Positions 6,096 to 11,038 of a stretch of 11,224 nucleotides of DNA are shown in pieces; the stretch's first letter is position 1; each line of letters begins with the position of its first letter. The position numbers and the translations under genes are program-made. This DNA is from Planctomycetaceae bacterium (GTDB lineage Bacteria > Planctomycetota > Phycisphaerae > Phycisphaerales > SM1A02): assembly GCA_027488415.1 (NCBI GenBank), contig JAIYBS010000168.1, positions 1-11,224 of the forward strand, in the 5' to 3' direction. The notes under the pieces are model-generated. The model saw only the letters and a list, made by a program, of their open reading frames with translations, was not told the origin of the DNA and searched no databases.

Positions 6096-6760
6096 ACATC
6101 CAGCGCATCGCGTTCCTCTCGCTCGCGGCCTCGCCGCTCCTCCTCGCCTCGTGCGGCATATTCGGCGTCGCGTCGAAGGTCGGCGAGGCGATCGAGGTCG
6201 AGAAGAAGGTCGAGGTCCTCGCCAAGTACCGCGGCCTCGAGAACAAGACCGTCGCGATCGTCGTGAACGCGGAGCGCGGCGTGCTCTACGAGTACCCGAC
6301 CGTCGTGCCGAACGTGGCCGGCAACATCGCCGCGGGCATCACCGAGCACGTCAGCGGCGCGCAGGTCCTCGACTGGCGCGAGGCGCTCGCGTGGTGCTAC
6401 CGCACGCCGAGCTGGACGACGCTGCCGCTCGGGACGATCGCCGAGGAGCTCGGCGTCGACCGCGTCGTCTACGTGGACATCTTCGAGTTCCGCCTCAATC
6501 CGCCGGGAAACCGCTGGATCTGGGAGGGCATGGCGGGCGCCAACGTCGGCATCGTCGAGCGCGACTCGCTGGATCCCGACGCGTTCAGCGAGGAGTACAG
6601 CATCTCCGTCAAGTTCCCCGACGTGAAGGACCTGAGCCGCGAGAGCGCCTCGGAGCAGTCGATCCAGCTCGGCCTGGTCGCCAAGTTCACGCAGACCGTG
6701 AACAAGCTGTTCTACGACCACATCGAGGACAAGTACCCGAACAAGCGGCTGAAGGGCTGA
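6092..6760 (+). CDS. Lipoprotein, unknown function (paralogue 1)
   Basis: This 222-residue protein has an N-terminal lipoprotein signal: positively charged start (MNIQR), hydrophobic core (IAFLSLAASPLLL) and lipobox LASC with acceptor Cys21. After a short spacer comes a helix VGEAIEVEKKVEVLAKYRGL, then an alpha/beta domain. It begins NKTVAIVVNAERG (strand, about residues 53-65) and later contains IAEELGVDRVVYVDIFEFRL (about 117-136). That arrangement, a strand, a helix and then 'A-x-x-L-x-x-D-x-V-V-Y-V-x-I', resembles the open fold of small outer-membrane or periplasmic assembly lipoproteins (LpoB, CsgG N-domain, GNA1162 types), but no assignment is firm. It is expected in the periplasm, attached to the inner or outer membrane. 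The ATG overlaps the stop of the DUF2752 gene, and the next gene is a divergent copy of it. Confidence 0.85.
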   Translation: MNIQRIAFLSLAASPLLLASCGIFGVASKVGEAIEVEKKVEVLAKYRGLENKTVAIVVNAERGVLYEYPTVVPNVAGNIAAGITEHVSGAQVLDWREALAWCYRTPSWTTLPLGTIAEELGVDRVVYVDIFEFRLNPPGNRWIWEGMAGANVGIVERDSLDPDAFSEEYSISVKFPDVKDLSRESASEQSIQLGLVAKFTQTVNKLFYDHIEDKYPNKRLKG

Positions 6761-6764
6761 CGCG

Positions 6765-7439
6765 ATGCGCGCAACACGAGCCATCCTCCTCGCGTCGCTC
6801 GCGGCGCTGCTCGCCGCGGCGGGCTGCAACCTCGCGGTCCCGGCCCTCTACGTCGCGCAGGGGCCGCCGAAGCAGCCCGCGCTCTTCACGCTGCCGAAGG
6901 ACAAGAAGACCGTCGTCTTCGTGGACGACCGCAAGAACGTGATCAGCCGCCTCCAGCTGCGCGCGATGCTCGCCGACGACGTCGGCACCATCTTCCAGAG
7001 GCTCGAGCTCGTCGACGAGGTCGTCAGCGGCCGCGAGCTGATCTCCTACGTGCGCCGCGTCGAGACCAGCTCGAAGCGCGTCTCGATCGAGGAGCTCGGC
7101 AACGCGGTGAACGCGGACGTCGTCGTCTACGTCGAGATGGAGAGCTTCGCGCTCTCGCCGGACGGCGCGACGCCGAAGCCCGTCGCGTCCGCGTACGTCA
7201 AGGTCGTCGACGTGAAGGCGAAGGAGCGCATCTTCCCGCCGATGGGCGGCGATCCCAAGGGCCACCCGGTGTCGAGCGAGCTCGACACGATGTCGCCCGA
7301 GATGTTCCGCACGTCGGCGCAGCGGCGCCGGGCCGAGGACATGCTCGAGAAGCGGCTCGCCGAGGACGTCGGGAACCTCTTCCACGAGTTCGAGCCGAAG
7401 GGCTTCGGCGGCGGCGTCTCGAAGTTCAACAACGTCTGA
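6765..7439 (+). CDS. Lipoprotein, unknown function (paralogue 2)
   Basis: This 224-residue protein starts 4 bp after the preceding stop. The signal is MRATRAILLASLAALLAAAGC, with the lipobox AAGC acceptor at Cys21. The mature part starts with a short Pro/Leu segment and then KKTVVFVDDRKNVI (about residues 47-60), followed by helix RLQLRAMLADDVGTIFQRL. The IEELGNAVNADVVVYVEMES strand-helix-strand (about 109-128) aligns with the same block of the upstream lipoprotein, so the two are ancient tandem duplicates. The C-terminal half has further strands (ASAYVKVVDVKAKERIF) and a long amphipathic helix (AEDMLEKRLAEDVGNLFHEF), ending in a Gly-rich tail. It is probably a periplasmic envelope component working with its paralogue. 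Function is unknown; a hetero-oligomer of the two copies is a reasonable guess. Confidence 0.85.
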   Translation: MRATRAILLASLAALLAAAGCNLAVPALYVAQGPPKQPALFTLPKDKKTVVFVDDRKNVISRLQLRAMLADDVGTIFQRLELVDEVVSGRELISYVRRVETSSKRVSIEELGNAVNADVVVYVEMESFALSPDGATPKPVASAYVKVVDVKAKERIFPPMGGDPKGHPVSSELDTMSPEMFRTSAQRRRAEDMLEKRLAEDVGNLFHEFEPKGFGGGVSKFNNV

Positions 7440-7442
7440 CCG

Positions 7443-8372
7443 ATGACGATCGCCCCGCAACGGTCGATGGCCGGTTCCCGCGCGCCGCACCCGGTGGCCG
7501 CGATCGTCGATCCGCGCGCCTGCTCCTCGCCGATGCTGCGGCTCCTCGCGACCGAGCTCGGGGGACGCGGTGCCGCCGTGGTCGGAAGCGTCGCTGACGC
7601 GCACCGTGCGGCAGCGGCCGGCGTCCGTGTGGTCGGCTGCTGCGCGCCGCCGCTCGGGAGCGTCGCGTTCGCCGGCAGCGCGCTGCGTTCGGCGCTCGGC
7701 GGACCCCGGCAGTTCGGCACCGTCGTCGTCGCCGGCGCCCGGGCGGTCGAGGCCGCGCGTGCCGCCGGGCTGCGCGCCGAACCGCTGCCCGAGCATCTCC
7801 CGGAGCCGCTCGCGCCGATCGCGCGCGAGGAACTGCGCGCGGCATGGGGCGTGGCCGAGGGCGAATCGGCATGCGTGCTGCTTGCGAACCCCGCGTCCGC
7901 CTGCGACGCGCGTGCCGCACTCGACATCGCCGGACGCACGGCGCTCCTCGGGGGCCCGGTCGTGCTCGTCGTCCACCCGGACTCGGGGAGCATGTCGCAC
8001 GCGCGGCGGCTTGCCGCGGCGGCCGGCGGCGCGTGGCGCATCGCGCTCGATGCGCGCGCCGAGGAGCCGGAGCTCCTCTCGCGCGCTGCCGACGCGTTCC
8101 TGGCCGTGGGCCTGCGCGCACCGGCCGACGCGGAGCGGATGCCTCCGCGCGGGCTCGCGGCCGCGCTCTCGGCGCTTGCGCGAGGCGGAAGGCCGGCGCC
8201 GGCATCGGCGGAATCGATCGCGGTCCGGCTCGCGCTGCGCGCCGGGGCGGCGGTCGTCGCCGCGGACGGCACGCCCGGCGCCGAGCAGGTCGCCGCGGAC
8301 CGCCGGTTCGACCCCAGGCGACCGAACGTGGCCGCGCGTGCCCTGCGCGCGGCGTTCGACGCGCGCGGGTAG
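7443..8372 (+). CDS. GT-B-like hypothetical protein (possible glycosyltransferase-like)
   Basis: This 309-residue Ala/Gly/Arg-rich protein without a signal peptide is the last gene of the four-gene operon, starting 3 bp after the lipoprotein stop. No Shine-Dalgarno is seen, so translation is probably coupled. Alternating hydrophobic strands and helices suggest a Rossmann-like fold: VAAIVDPRA, AAVVGSVADAHRAAAAG, TVVVAGARAVEAARAAG, then ELRAAWGVAEGESACVLLAN and GPVVLVVHPDSG. The block 'RxxLRAAxGVxxGExxVLLxNP' midway (about residues 134-155) is typical of the linker into the second domain of GT-B glycosyltransferases. AAVVAADGTPGAEQVA near the end resembles the donor-site region where GT4 enzymes have a PVVA-x-x-xG segment. 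The classic E-x7-E pair is not evident, so activity is uncertain. In-frame ATG at 7467 is an alternative start. It could modify the envelope components made upstream. Confidence 0.7.
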   Translation: MTIAPQRSMAGSRAPHPVAAIVDPRACSSPMLRLLATELGGRGAAVVGSVADAHRAAAAGVRVVGCCAPPLGSVAFAGSALRSALGGPRQFGTVVVAGARAVEAARAAGLRAEPLPEHLPEPLAPIAREELRAAWGVAEGESACVLLANPASACDARAALDIAGRTALLGGPVVLVVHPDSGSMSHARRLAAAAGGAWRIALDARAEEPELLSRAADAFLAVGLRAPADAERMPPRGLAAALSALARGGRPAPASAESIAVRLALRAGAAVVAADGTPGAEQVAADRRFDPRRPNVAARALRAAFDARG

Positions 8373-8374
8373 CG

Positions 8375-8391
8375 GCCTCGGAGCCCGAGGC
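8375..8391. terminator. Hairpin between convergent genes
   Basis: GCCTCGG-AGC-CCGAGGC is a perfect 7-bp stem with a 3-nt loop, beginning 3 nt after the operon's stop codon and 15 nt before the end of the convergent amidohydrolase gene. It overlaps a 10-bp palindrome GGCGATCGCC at 8389-8398. Its symmetry and place in the 33-bp convergent gap suggest a bidirectional terminator. There is no U-tract on either strand. Confidence 0.5.
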
Positions 8392-8405
8392 GATCGCCGC
8401 GTCGC

Positions 8406-9518
8406 TCAGCGAGTGGGTGCCGCCGCGATCCGATGCGGGGCGAGCAGCGCCTCCGCCGCGCCGCGGTAGAACTGCTCCAGCACGTCCCGGCCCAGCGCGA
8501 CGCACCGCAGCTGCGGCGCGTCGTTCGGGTGGCGCGACGGGTCGACCATCGCGAGGTCCGGGTCGCTGATCGGGCTCTCGCCCTCCCAGTCCTTCTCCCA
8601 GAGCGCCCGCAGCGCCCAGTAGCGGCTCGCGTAGAGGTCGAACGCGCTCTCGCGGTCGCTCGCCTTCGCGGCCATCTCGGTCTTCTTCTCGCCGGACTGC
8701 AGGTGCTCCTCGTTGGTGACGATGTCGCTCCCGAAGAGCACGCGGCCGCGCCAGCGCGACATGAACGCGCGAACGCGGTCGGACGGGTGCCGGCTCACCT
8801 CGCGGACGATCCACTTGGTGGCGCTGGCGTCGATGTGCAGGTTCGGATGCGCCTCGAGCAGCGCGTCGAGGAAGCCGAGGTCCTCCGGCGAGCCGCCCAT
8901 GTGCGCGACGATCCACGGGACGCGGTACTCGTCGAGGAGCCGCTCGAGCGGCTCGTAGTGGTCGCGCTTGGAGCCGTACCGCGAGCGGTCCGCGTACTTC
9001 GTCGCGAACCAGGTGTCGGGGTCCGCCACGTGCGCCATGAACGCCATGCCGAGCGACGCGGCCTCGTCCATCGCCGCGCGCCGGTGCGGCGCGTCGAGCG
9101 CCAGGAGCCGCGGGTCGCCCGCCTCCGCCCCGAAGTCGATGCCGCGCGGCGCGGCCCAGAACTTGCAGATCGCGGCGCCCTCGGCGCGGAACGACTTGAT
9201 GCGCTCGAGGAACTGCGGTCCGTGGGCGGTGATCCGGTCCGGATTCGCGAAGTCGGGCACCGCGATGAAGTGGACGCGCTCGCCGAGCACCGCGCGGATC
9301 GCCGGCACCTCCTCCAGGCGCGTCATCGAGTGGATCTCCGCGATGCCGTAGAGGTCCATCGCGTCGCGCAGGAGCGTGGCGGCGCCGGTTCCGTGGACGT
9401 GCGAGTGGATGTCGACGATCGGCACCGGCGGCCGGGCGAACGAGGCGGCCTCGGCGCGGTAGTCGACGCCGAACCGGTTCGAGGGATTCAGGAACTCACC
9501 GGTCGCGGAGCGGAACAT
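8406..9518 (-). CDS. Amidohydrolase family (amidohydrolase-2 type) metal-dependent hydrolase
   Basis: This 370-residue TIM-barrel protein belongs to the amidohydrolase-2 superfamily (ACMSD / gamma-resorcylate decarboxylase relatives). Metal-binding positions are visible: VDIHSHVH with His38 and His40 at the end of strand 1, MAHV with His163, IVAHMGGS with His206, and LFGSDIVTN with Asp265. CKFW holds Lys119, which may be a strand-end residue. No signal peptide is seen, so it is probably cytosolic. Substrate cannot be inferred; both decarboxylation and hydrolysis occur in this superfamily. The N-terminus (MFRSATGEFLNPSNRFGVDY) precedes the barrel. The ATG at 9518 lies 6 nt after a TACAGT hexamer, fitting a leaderless transcript. 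It is downstream of the flavin-reductase-like gene on the same strand (60-bp gap) and convergent with the lipoprotein operon. Confidence 0.9.
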   Translation of the reverse strand: MFRSATGEFLNPSNRFGVDYRAEAASFARPPVPIVDIHSHVHGTGAATLLRDAMDLYGIAEIHSMTRLEEVPAIRAVLGERVHFIAVPDFANPDRITAHGPQFLERIKSFRAEGAAICKFWAAPRGIDFGAEAGDPRLLALDAPHRRAAMDEAASLGMAFMAHVADPDTWFATKYADRSRYGSKRDHYEPLERLLDEYRVPWIVAHMGGSPEDLGFLDALLEAHPNLHIDASATKWIVREVSRHPSDRVRAFMSRWRGRVLFGSDIVTNEEHLQSGEKKTEMAAKASDRESAFDLYASRYWALRALWEKDWEGESPISDPDLAMVDPSRHPNDAPQLRCVALGRDVLEQFYRGAAEALLAPHRIAAAPTR

Positions 9519-9524
9519 GCCGCA

Positions 9525-9530
9525 ACTGTA
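9525..9530 (-). promoter_or_regulatory. -10-like TACAGT for the amidohydrolase gene
   Basis: On the minus strand TACAGT ends 6 nt before the ATG at 9518, placing the predicted transcription start at or next to the start codon. No Shine-Dalgarno and no obvious -35 are seen. It suggests the amidohydrolase has its own promoter rather than relying on readthrough from the upstream minus-strand gene. Confidence 0.45.
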
Positions 9531-9557
9531 GCGGGGGAGGGCGGCTCGGGATGGTGG

Positions 9558-9572
9558 GCCCGGCGCGCGGGC
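9558..9572 (-). terminator. Possible hairpin after the flavin-reductase-like gene
   Basis: GCCCG-GCGCG-CGGGC gives a 5-bp all-GC stem with a 5-nt loop just downstream (minus strand) of the stop at 9579. It is short, has no T-run and lies in GC-rich DNA, so it is only a candidate. Confidence 0.25.
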
Positions 9573-9578
9573 GGTCGC

Positions 9579-10223
9579 TCAGCGCGCTCGGGTGCGTGCC
9601 GCCTTCGCGGCCTCGCGCACCGTAGCGCGGGCGGTCGGCTTCTTCGCCGGAGGCGGCGTCACGGCGCGGCGGATCGGCGCCGCGGGCTTCGGCTTGGCGT
9701 CGGCCGCGCGCTGGACGGTCGTGCCGTCGCAGAGGCAGCGCGACTGGTCGCGCGGATCGAGCAGCGTCGCGGCGTGGTGGATCACGCCGACGTAGATCTC
9801 GCAGTCGCCGTCGATGTCGACGTGGCGCGCGAGCTCGCAGTCGAGGTAGCCGACGGCGCGCGCCGGCACCGGGCAGCCGCTCGCCGTGCGGTCGACGGAC
9901 GAGCCGATGAACGGATCGATCCCCGGGGTCCGCAGGTCGAAGGCGCGTGTGGTCGACTGGTCGCTCGGGTCGAGCTGGCAGACGCAGAAGCTGCGGCTGT
10001 CTCGGATCAGCGGGCTGAGCACGTGGCCCTTCTGGACGGCCACCATCACCATGGGTGGGGTGGTCGAGCACTGCTGGACCCACTTGACGGTCACGCCGGC
10101 GCGGAGGTCCGCAAACGCGGAGGTCAGCACGAACGACCCGGCCGGGATGCGGGCGAGCACGGGGGCCACGAGCGCCCGATCGGCGGGCACCCAGTCCATC
10201 GCGTTCTTGTTCCGTGGGTTCAC
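9579..10223 (-). CDS. Flavin reductase-like (FMN-binding split-barrel) protein with basic C-terminal tail
   Basis: This 214-residue protein has a domain at about residues 15-165 that follows the flavin reductase / flavoredoxin pattern. It opens with RIPAGSFVLTSAF (25-37), followed by GVTVKWVQQCSTTPPMVMVA (43-62), where 'PPxVxV' is the family's strand after the flavin-contact loop. GHVLSPLIRDSRSFCVCQL (66-84) comes next, then YLDCELARHVDIDGDCEIYV (126-145), matching the usual 'L-x-C-x-x-x-x-i-x-x-GD-h-x-x-x-v' end. Such proteins bind FMN and reduce flavin or act as electron carriers; the substrate is unknown. Cysteines are numerous (Cys52, 80, 82, 117, 129, 141, 163, 165). Residues about 172-214 form a Lys/Arg/Ala/Pro tail (KPKPAAPIRRA, PPPAKKPTARA, KAARTRAR) unusual for this family. 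The GTG at 10223 is taken as start; ATG at 10199 (MDWVPADRALV) is equally possible. It is divergent from mraZ. Confidence 0.85.
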   Translation of the reverse strand: MNPRNKNAMDWVPADRALVAPVLARIPAGSFVLTSAFADLRAGVTVKWVQQCSTTPPMVMVAVQKGHVLSPLIRDSRSFCVCQLDPSDQSTTRAFDLRTPGIDPFIGSSVDRTASGCPVPARAVGYLDCELARHVDIDGDCEIYVGVIHHAATLLDPRDQSRCLCDGTTVQRAADAKPKPAAPIRRAVTPPPAKKPTARATVREAAKAARTRAR

Positions 10224-10334
10224 TGCCTCACGAGCCTTTCTCGGAGCGCGTTTCCCGGGAGCCGCGATGCGTTGTCGCGCATGGCATCGACGGTGGTGGG
10301 GGAAGGTGGCGCAGCCAGGTGGAGTGTGATGCGG

Positions 10335-10355
10335 GTTTGCGGAATGTCCACAAAC
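10335..10355. promoter_or_regulatory. 21-bp imperfect dyad
   Basis: GTTTGCGGA-ATG-TCCACAAAC is an inverted repeat with 8 of 9 paired positions and a 3-bp centre. It lies about 86 bp upstream of the mraZ -35. Its size and symmetry suit a dimeric regulator, but it could also be a hairpin in a transcript from upstream. No known motif is claimed. Confidence 0.35.
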
Positions 10356-10428
10356 TTCATCTCTGCAGTGAGTTACGGCGGAACTCGGAGGAAAGTTCGC
10401 GGACGGGCGAGAAAAAGTGAAGAAAAAA

Positions 10429-10473
10429 TGGGTCAGTGTGTTGCGAAGTGGGGCGTTGTGGGTTAAAGTGTGC
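10429..10473 (+). promoter_or_regulatory. MraZ-box array (operator)
   Basis: Five pentamers start exactly 10 bp apart: TGGGT (10429), TGTTG (10439), TGGGG (10449), TGGGT (10459) and TGTGC (10469). Boxes 1, 3 and 4 match the TGGGN direct-repeat motif bound by MraZ; boxes 2 and 5 keep only TG. MraZ is known to bind such 10-bp-phased repeats upstream of its own gene. Placement across the promoter predicts autoregulation, normally repression. Confidence 0.75.
10441..10469 (+). promoter_or_regulatory. mraZ promoter (TTGCGA - 17 bp - TAAAGT)
   Basis: The -35-like TTGCGA (10441-10446) and -10-like TAAAGT (10464-10469) are separated by 17 bp, the best sigma-70-type pair in the window. An A-rich purine stretch lies just upstream. 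Predicted transcription starts near 10476, giving a leader of about 23 nt before the GTG at 10499. Both hexamers lie inside the MraZ-box array. Confidence 0.6.
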
Positions 10474-10498
10474 CCGGCGCCTCAGGACGCCCTCTCGC

Positions 10499-10969
10499 GT
10501 GCTTTTCCTAGGTGAGTACGAGCACACGTTGGATCAAAAGCAGCGCCTGGCGATTCCGTCAGAGCTGCGCGACGTGTTCGACCCGAAGGTGCACGGAGAG
10601 GCGTTCATCGCGGCGCCTGGCGCGAACGGCTCGCTCTGGCTCTGGCCGGAGAAGACCTTCGCCCAGCTCTCGCAGGACCTGGGCGGATCGCTTCTCGGCG
10701 AACCCGGACTCCAGGACTTCGAGCGGCTCGTGTTCAGTCAGGCGGCACGCGTGCCGCTCGACAGCGCGGGCCGGGTCCGGATCCCGGATCGGCTGCTTGC
10801 GAAGTTCGGGCTGGCGGGCTCCATCATGATCCTCGGCGTGCGGGATCACCTGGAGCTGCTCGAGCCCACCGCCTGGAAGCGCGAACAGGAGCGCATCCAG
10901 CCGGAGACCGCGGACATCTGGCGCAAGGCGCGGCAAGCACTCGCCGCCGCGCAGCGCCCGAACTCCTGA
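10499..10969 (+). CDS. mraZ: Transcriptional regulator MraZ
   Basis: This 156-residue DNA-binding protein is the first gene of the dcw (division and cell wall) cluster. It has two SpoVT/AbrB-like halves: the opening LFLGEYEHTLDQKQRLAIPS (residues 2-21) and VPLDSAGRVRIPDRLLAKFG (85-104). Each has the D-x-x-x-R-x-x-I-P turn; the first lacks the usual Gly before Arg (DQKQR instead of DxKGR). The LWLWPEKTF segment (46-54) matches the usual 'l-x-l-y-p-x-e-x-w' strand. MraZ forms a ring-shaped oligomer that binds direct repeats before its gene and represses the cluster. The GTG at 10499 is chosen because it gives the canonical M-F-L-G-E-Y-like start; the frame is open upstream to a possible ATG at 10436, but that would cross the promoter. 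The C-terminal ERIQPETADIWRKARQALAA is a helical extension. rsmH, the usual next gene, is not recognisable in the 255 bp that follow. Confidence 0.95.
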   Translation: MLFLGEYEHTLDQKQRLAIPSELRDVFDPKVHGEAFIAAPGANGSLWLWPEKTFAQLSQDLGGSLLGEPGLQDFERLVFSQAARVPLDSAGRVRIPDRLLAKFGLAGSIMILGVRDHLELLEPTAWKREQERIQPETADIWRKARQALAAAQRPNS

Positions 10970-10975
10970 ACCCCG

Positions 10976-10994
10976 CGGCCGGCGGAACCGGCCG
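10976..10994 (+). terminator. GC hairpin 7 nt after the mraZ stop codon
   Basis: CGGCCGG-CGGAA-CCGGCCG forms a perfect 7-bp all-GC stem with a 5-nt loop directly after the mraZ stop codon. It is the strongest hairpin in the window but has no T-run, so it may be a terminator, an attenuator or an mRNA-stability element. Confidence 0.5.
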
Positions 10995-10995
10995 A

Positions 10996-11010
10996 CAAGT
11001 GAATCACTTG
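10996..11010. promoter_or_regulatory. 15-bp perfect palindrome CAAGTGA-A-TCACTTG
   Basis: Two perfect 7-bp arms are separated by one base, two bases after the GC hairpin. The A+T-richer sequence and tiny centre make it look more like a protein-binding operator than an RNA hairpin. No known motif is claimed. Confidence 0.4.
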
Positions 11011-11013
11011 CGA

Positions 11014-11038
11014 TGGTGCGCAGGAGGAACGCGCACCA
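11014..11038 (+). other. 8-bp hairpin presenting AGGAGG in its loop
   Basis: TGGTGCGC-(9 nt)-GCGCACCA forms a perfect 8-bp stem whose loop is AGGAGGAAC. The loop holds a full AGGAGG Shine-Dalgarno match at 11022-11027, although ATG, GTG or TTG does not occur at normal spacing downstream. It may be a translational control element or chance. Confidence 0.4.

Larger units (their letters stand above)
10224..10498. other. Divergent intergenic region upstream of mraZ
   Basis: This 275-bp non-coding region lies between the flavin-reductase-like gene and mraZ and is clearly less G+C-rich than its surroundings on the mraZ side. In order it holds a TCCCGGGA palindrome (10253-10260) preceded by GTT and a 21-bp imperfect dyad (10335-10355). 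A short inverted repeat GAACT-N8-AGTTC follows (10381-10398), then a purine-rich A-tract segment (10409-10430) and the mraZ promoter with its MraZ-box array (10429-10473). No promoter for the minus-strand gene could be picked. Confidence 0.6.

Noticed and set aside
7426..8916. A 496-codon minus-strand open frame opposite the GT-B-like gene
   Set aside because: It is Arg/Pro/Ala-rich with no recognisable motif, overlaps the amidohydrolase gene in another frame, and the plus-strand alternative forms an operon with proper spacing.
10250..10260. GTTTCCCGGGA as a second Noc/parS-like site
   Set aside because: The left half resembles the palindrome at 2939-2954, but the right half (GGGAGCC) breaks the GAAA arm, so only an 8-bp palindrome remains; chance is likely in this composition.
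8433..10466. A 677-codon open frame on the plus strand
   Set aside because: It lies antisense to the amidohydrolase and flavin-reductase-like genes, both of which show clear catalytic motifs; the plus-strand translation is Arg/Val/Asp-rich shadow sequence and crosses the mraZ promoter.
10436..10498. ATG/GTG-type starts upstream of 10499 for mraZ
   Set aside because: They would put the promoter and MraZ boxes inside the gene and add 21 Cys/Arg-rich residues before the conserved LFLGEYEH start.
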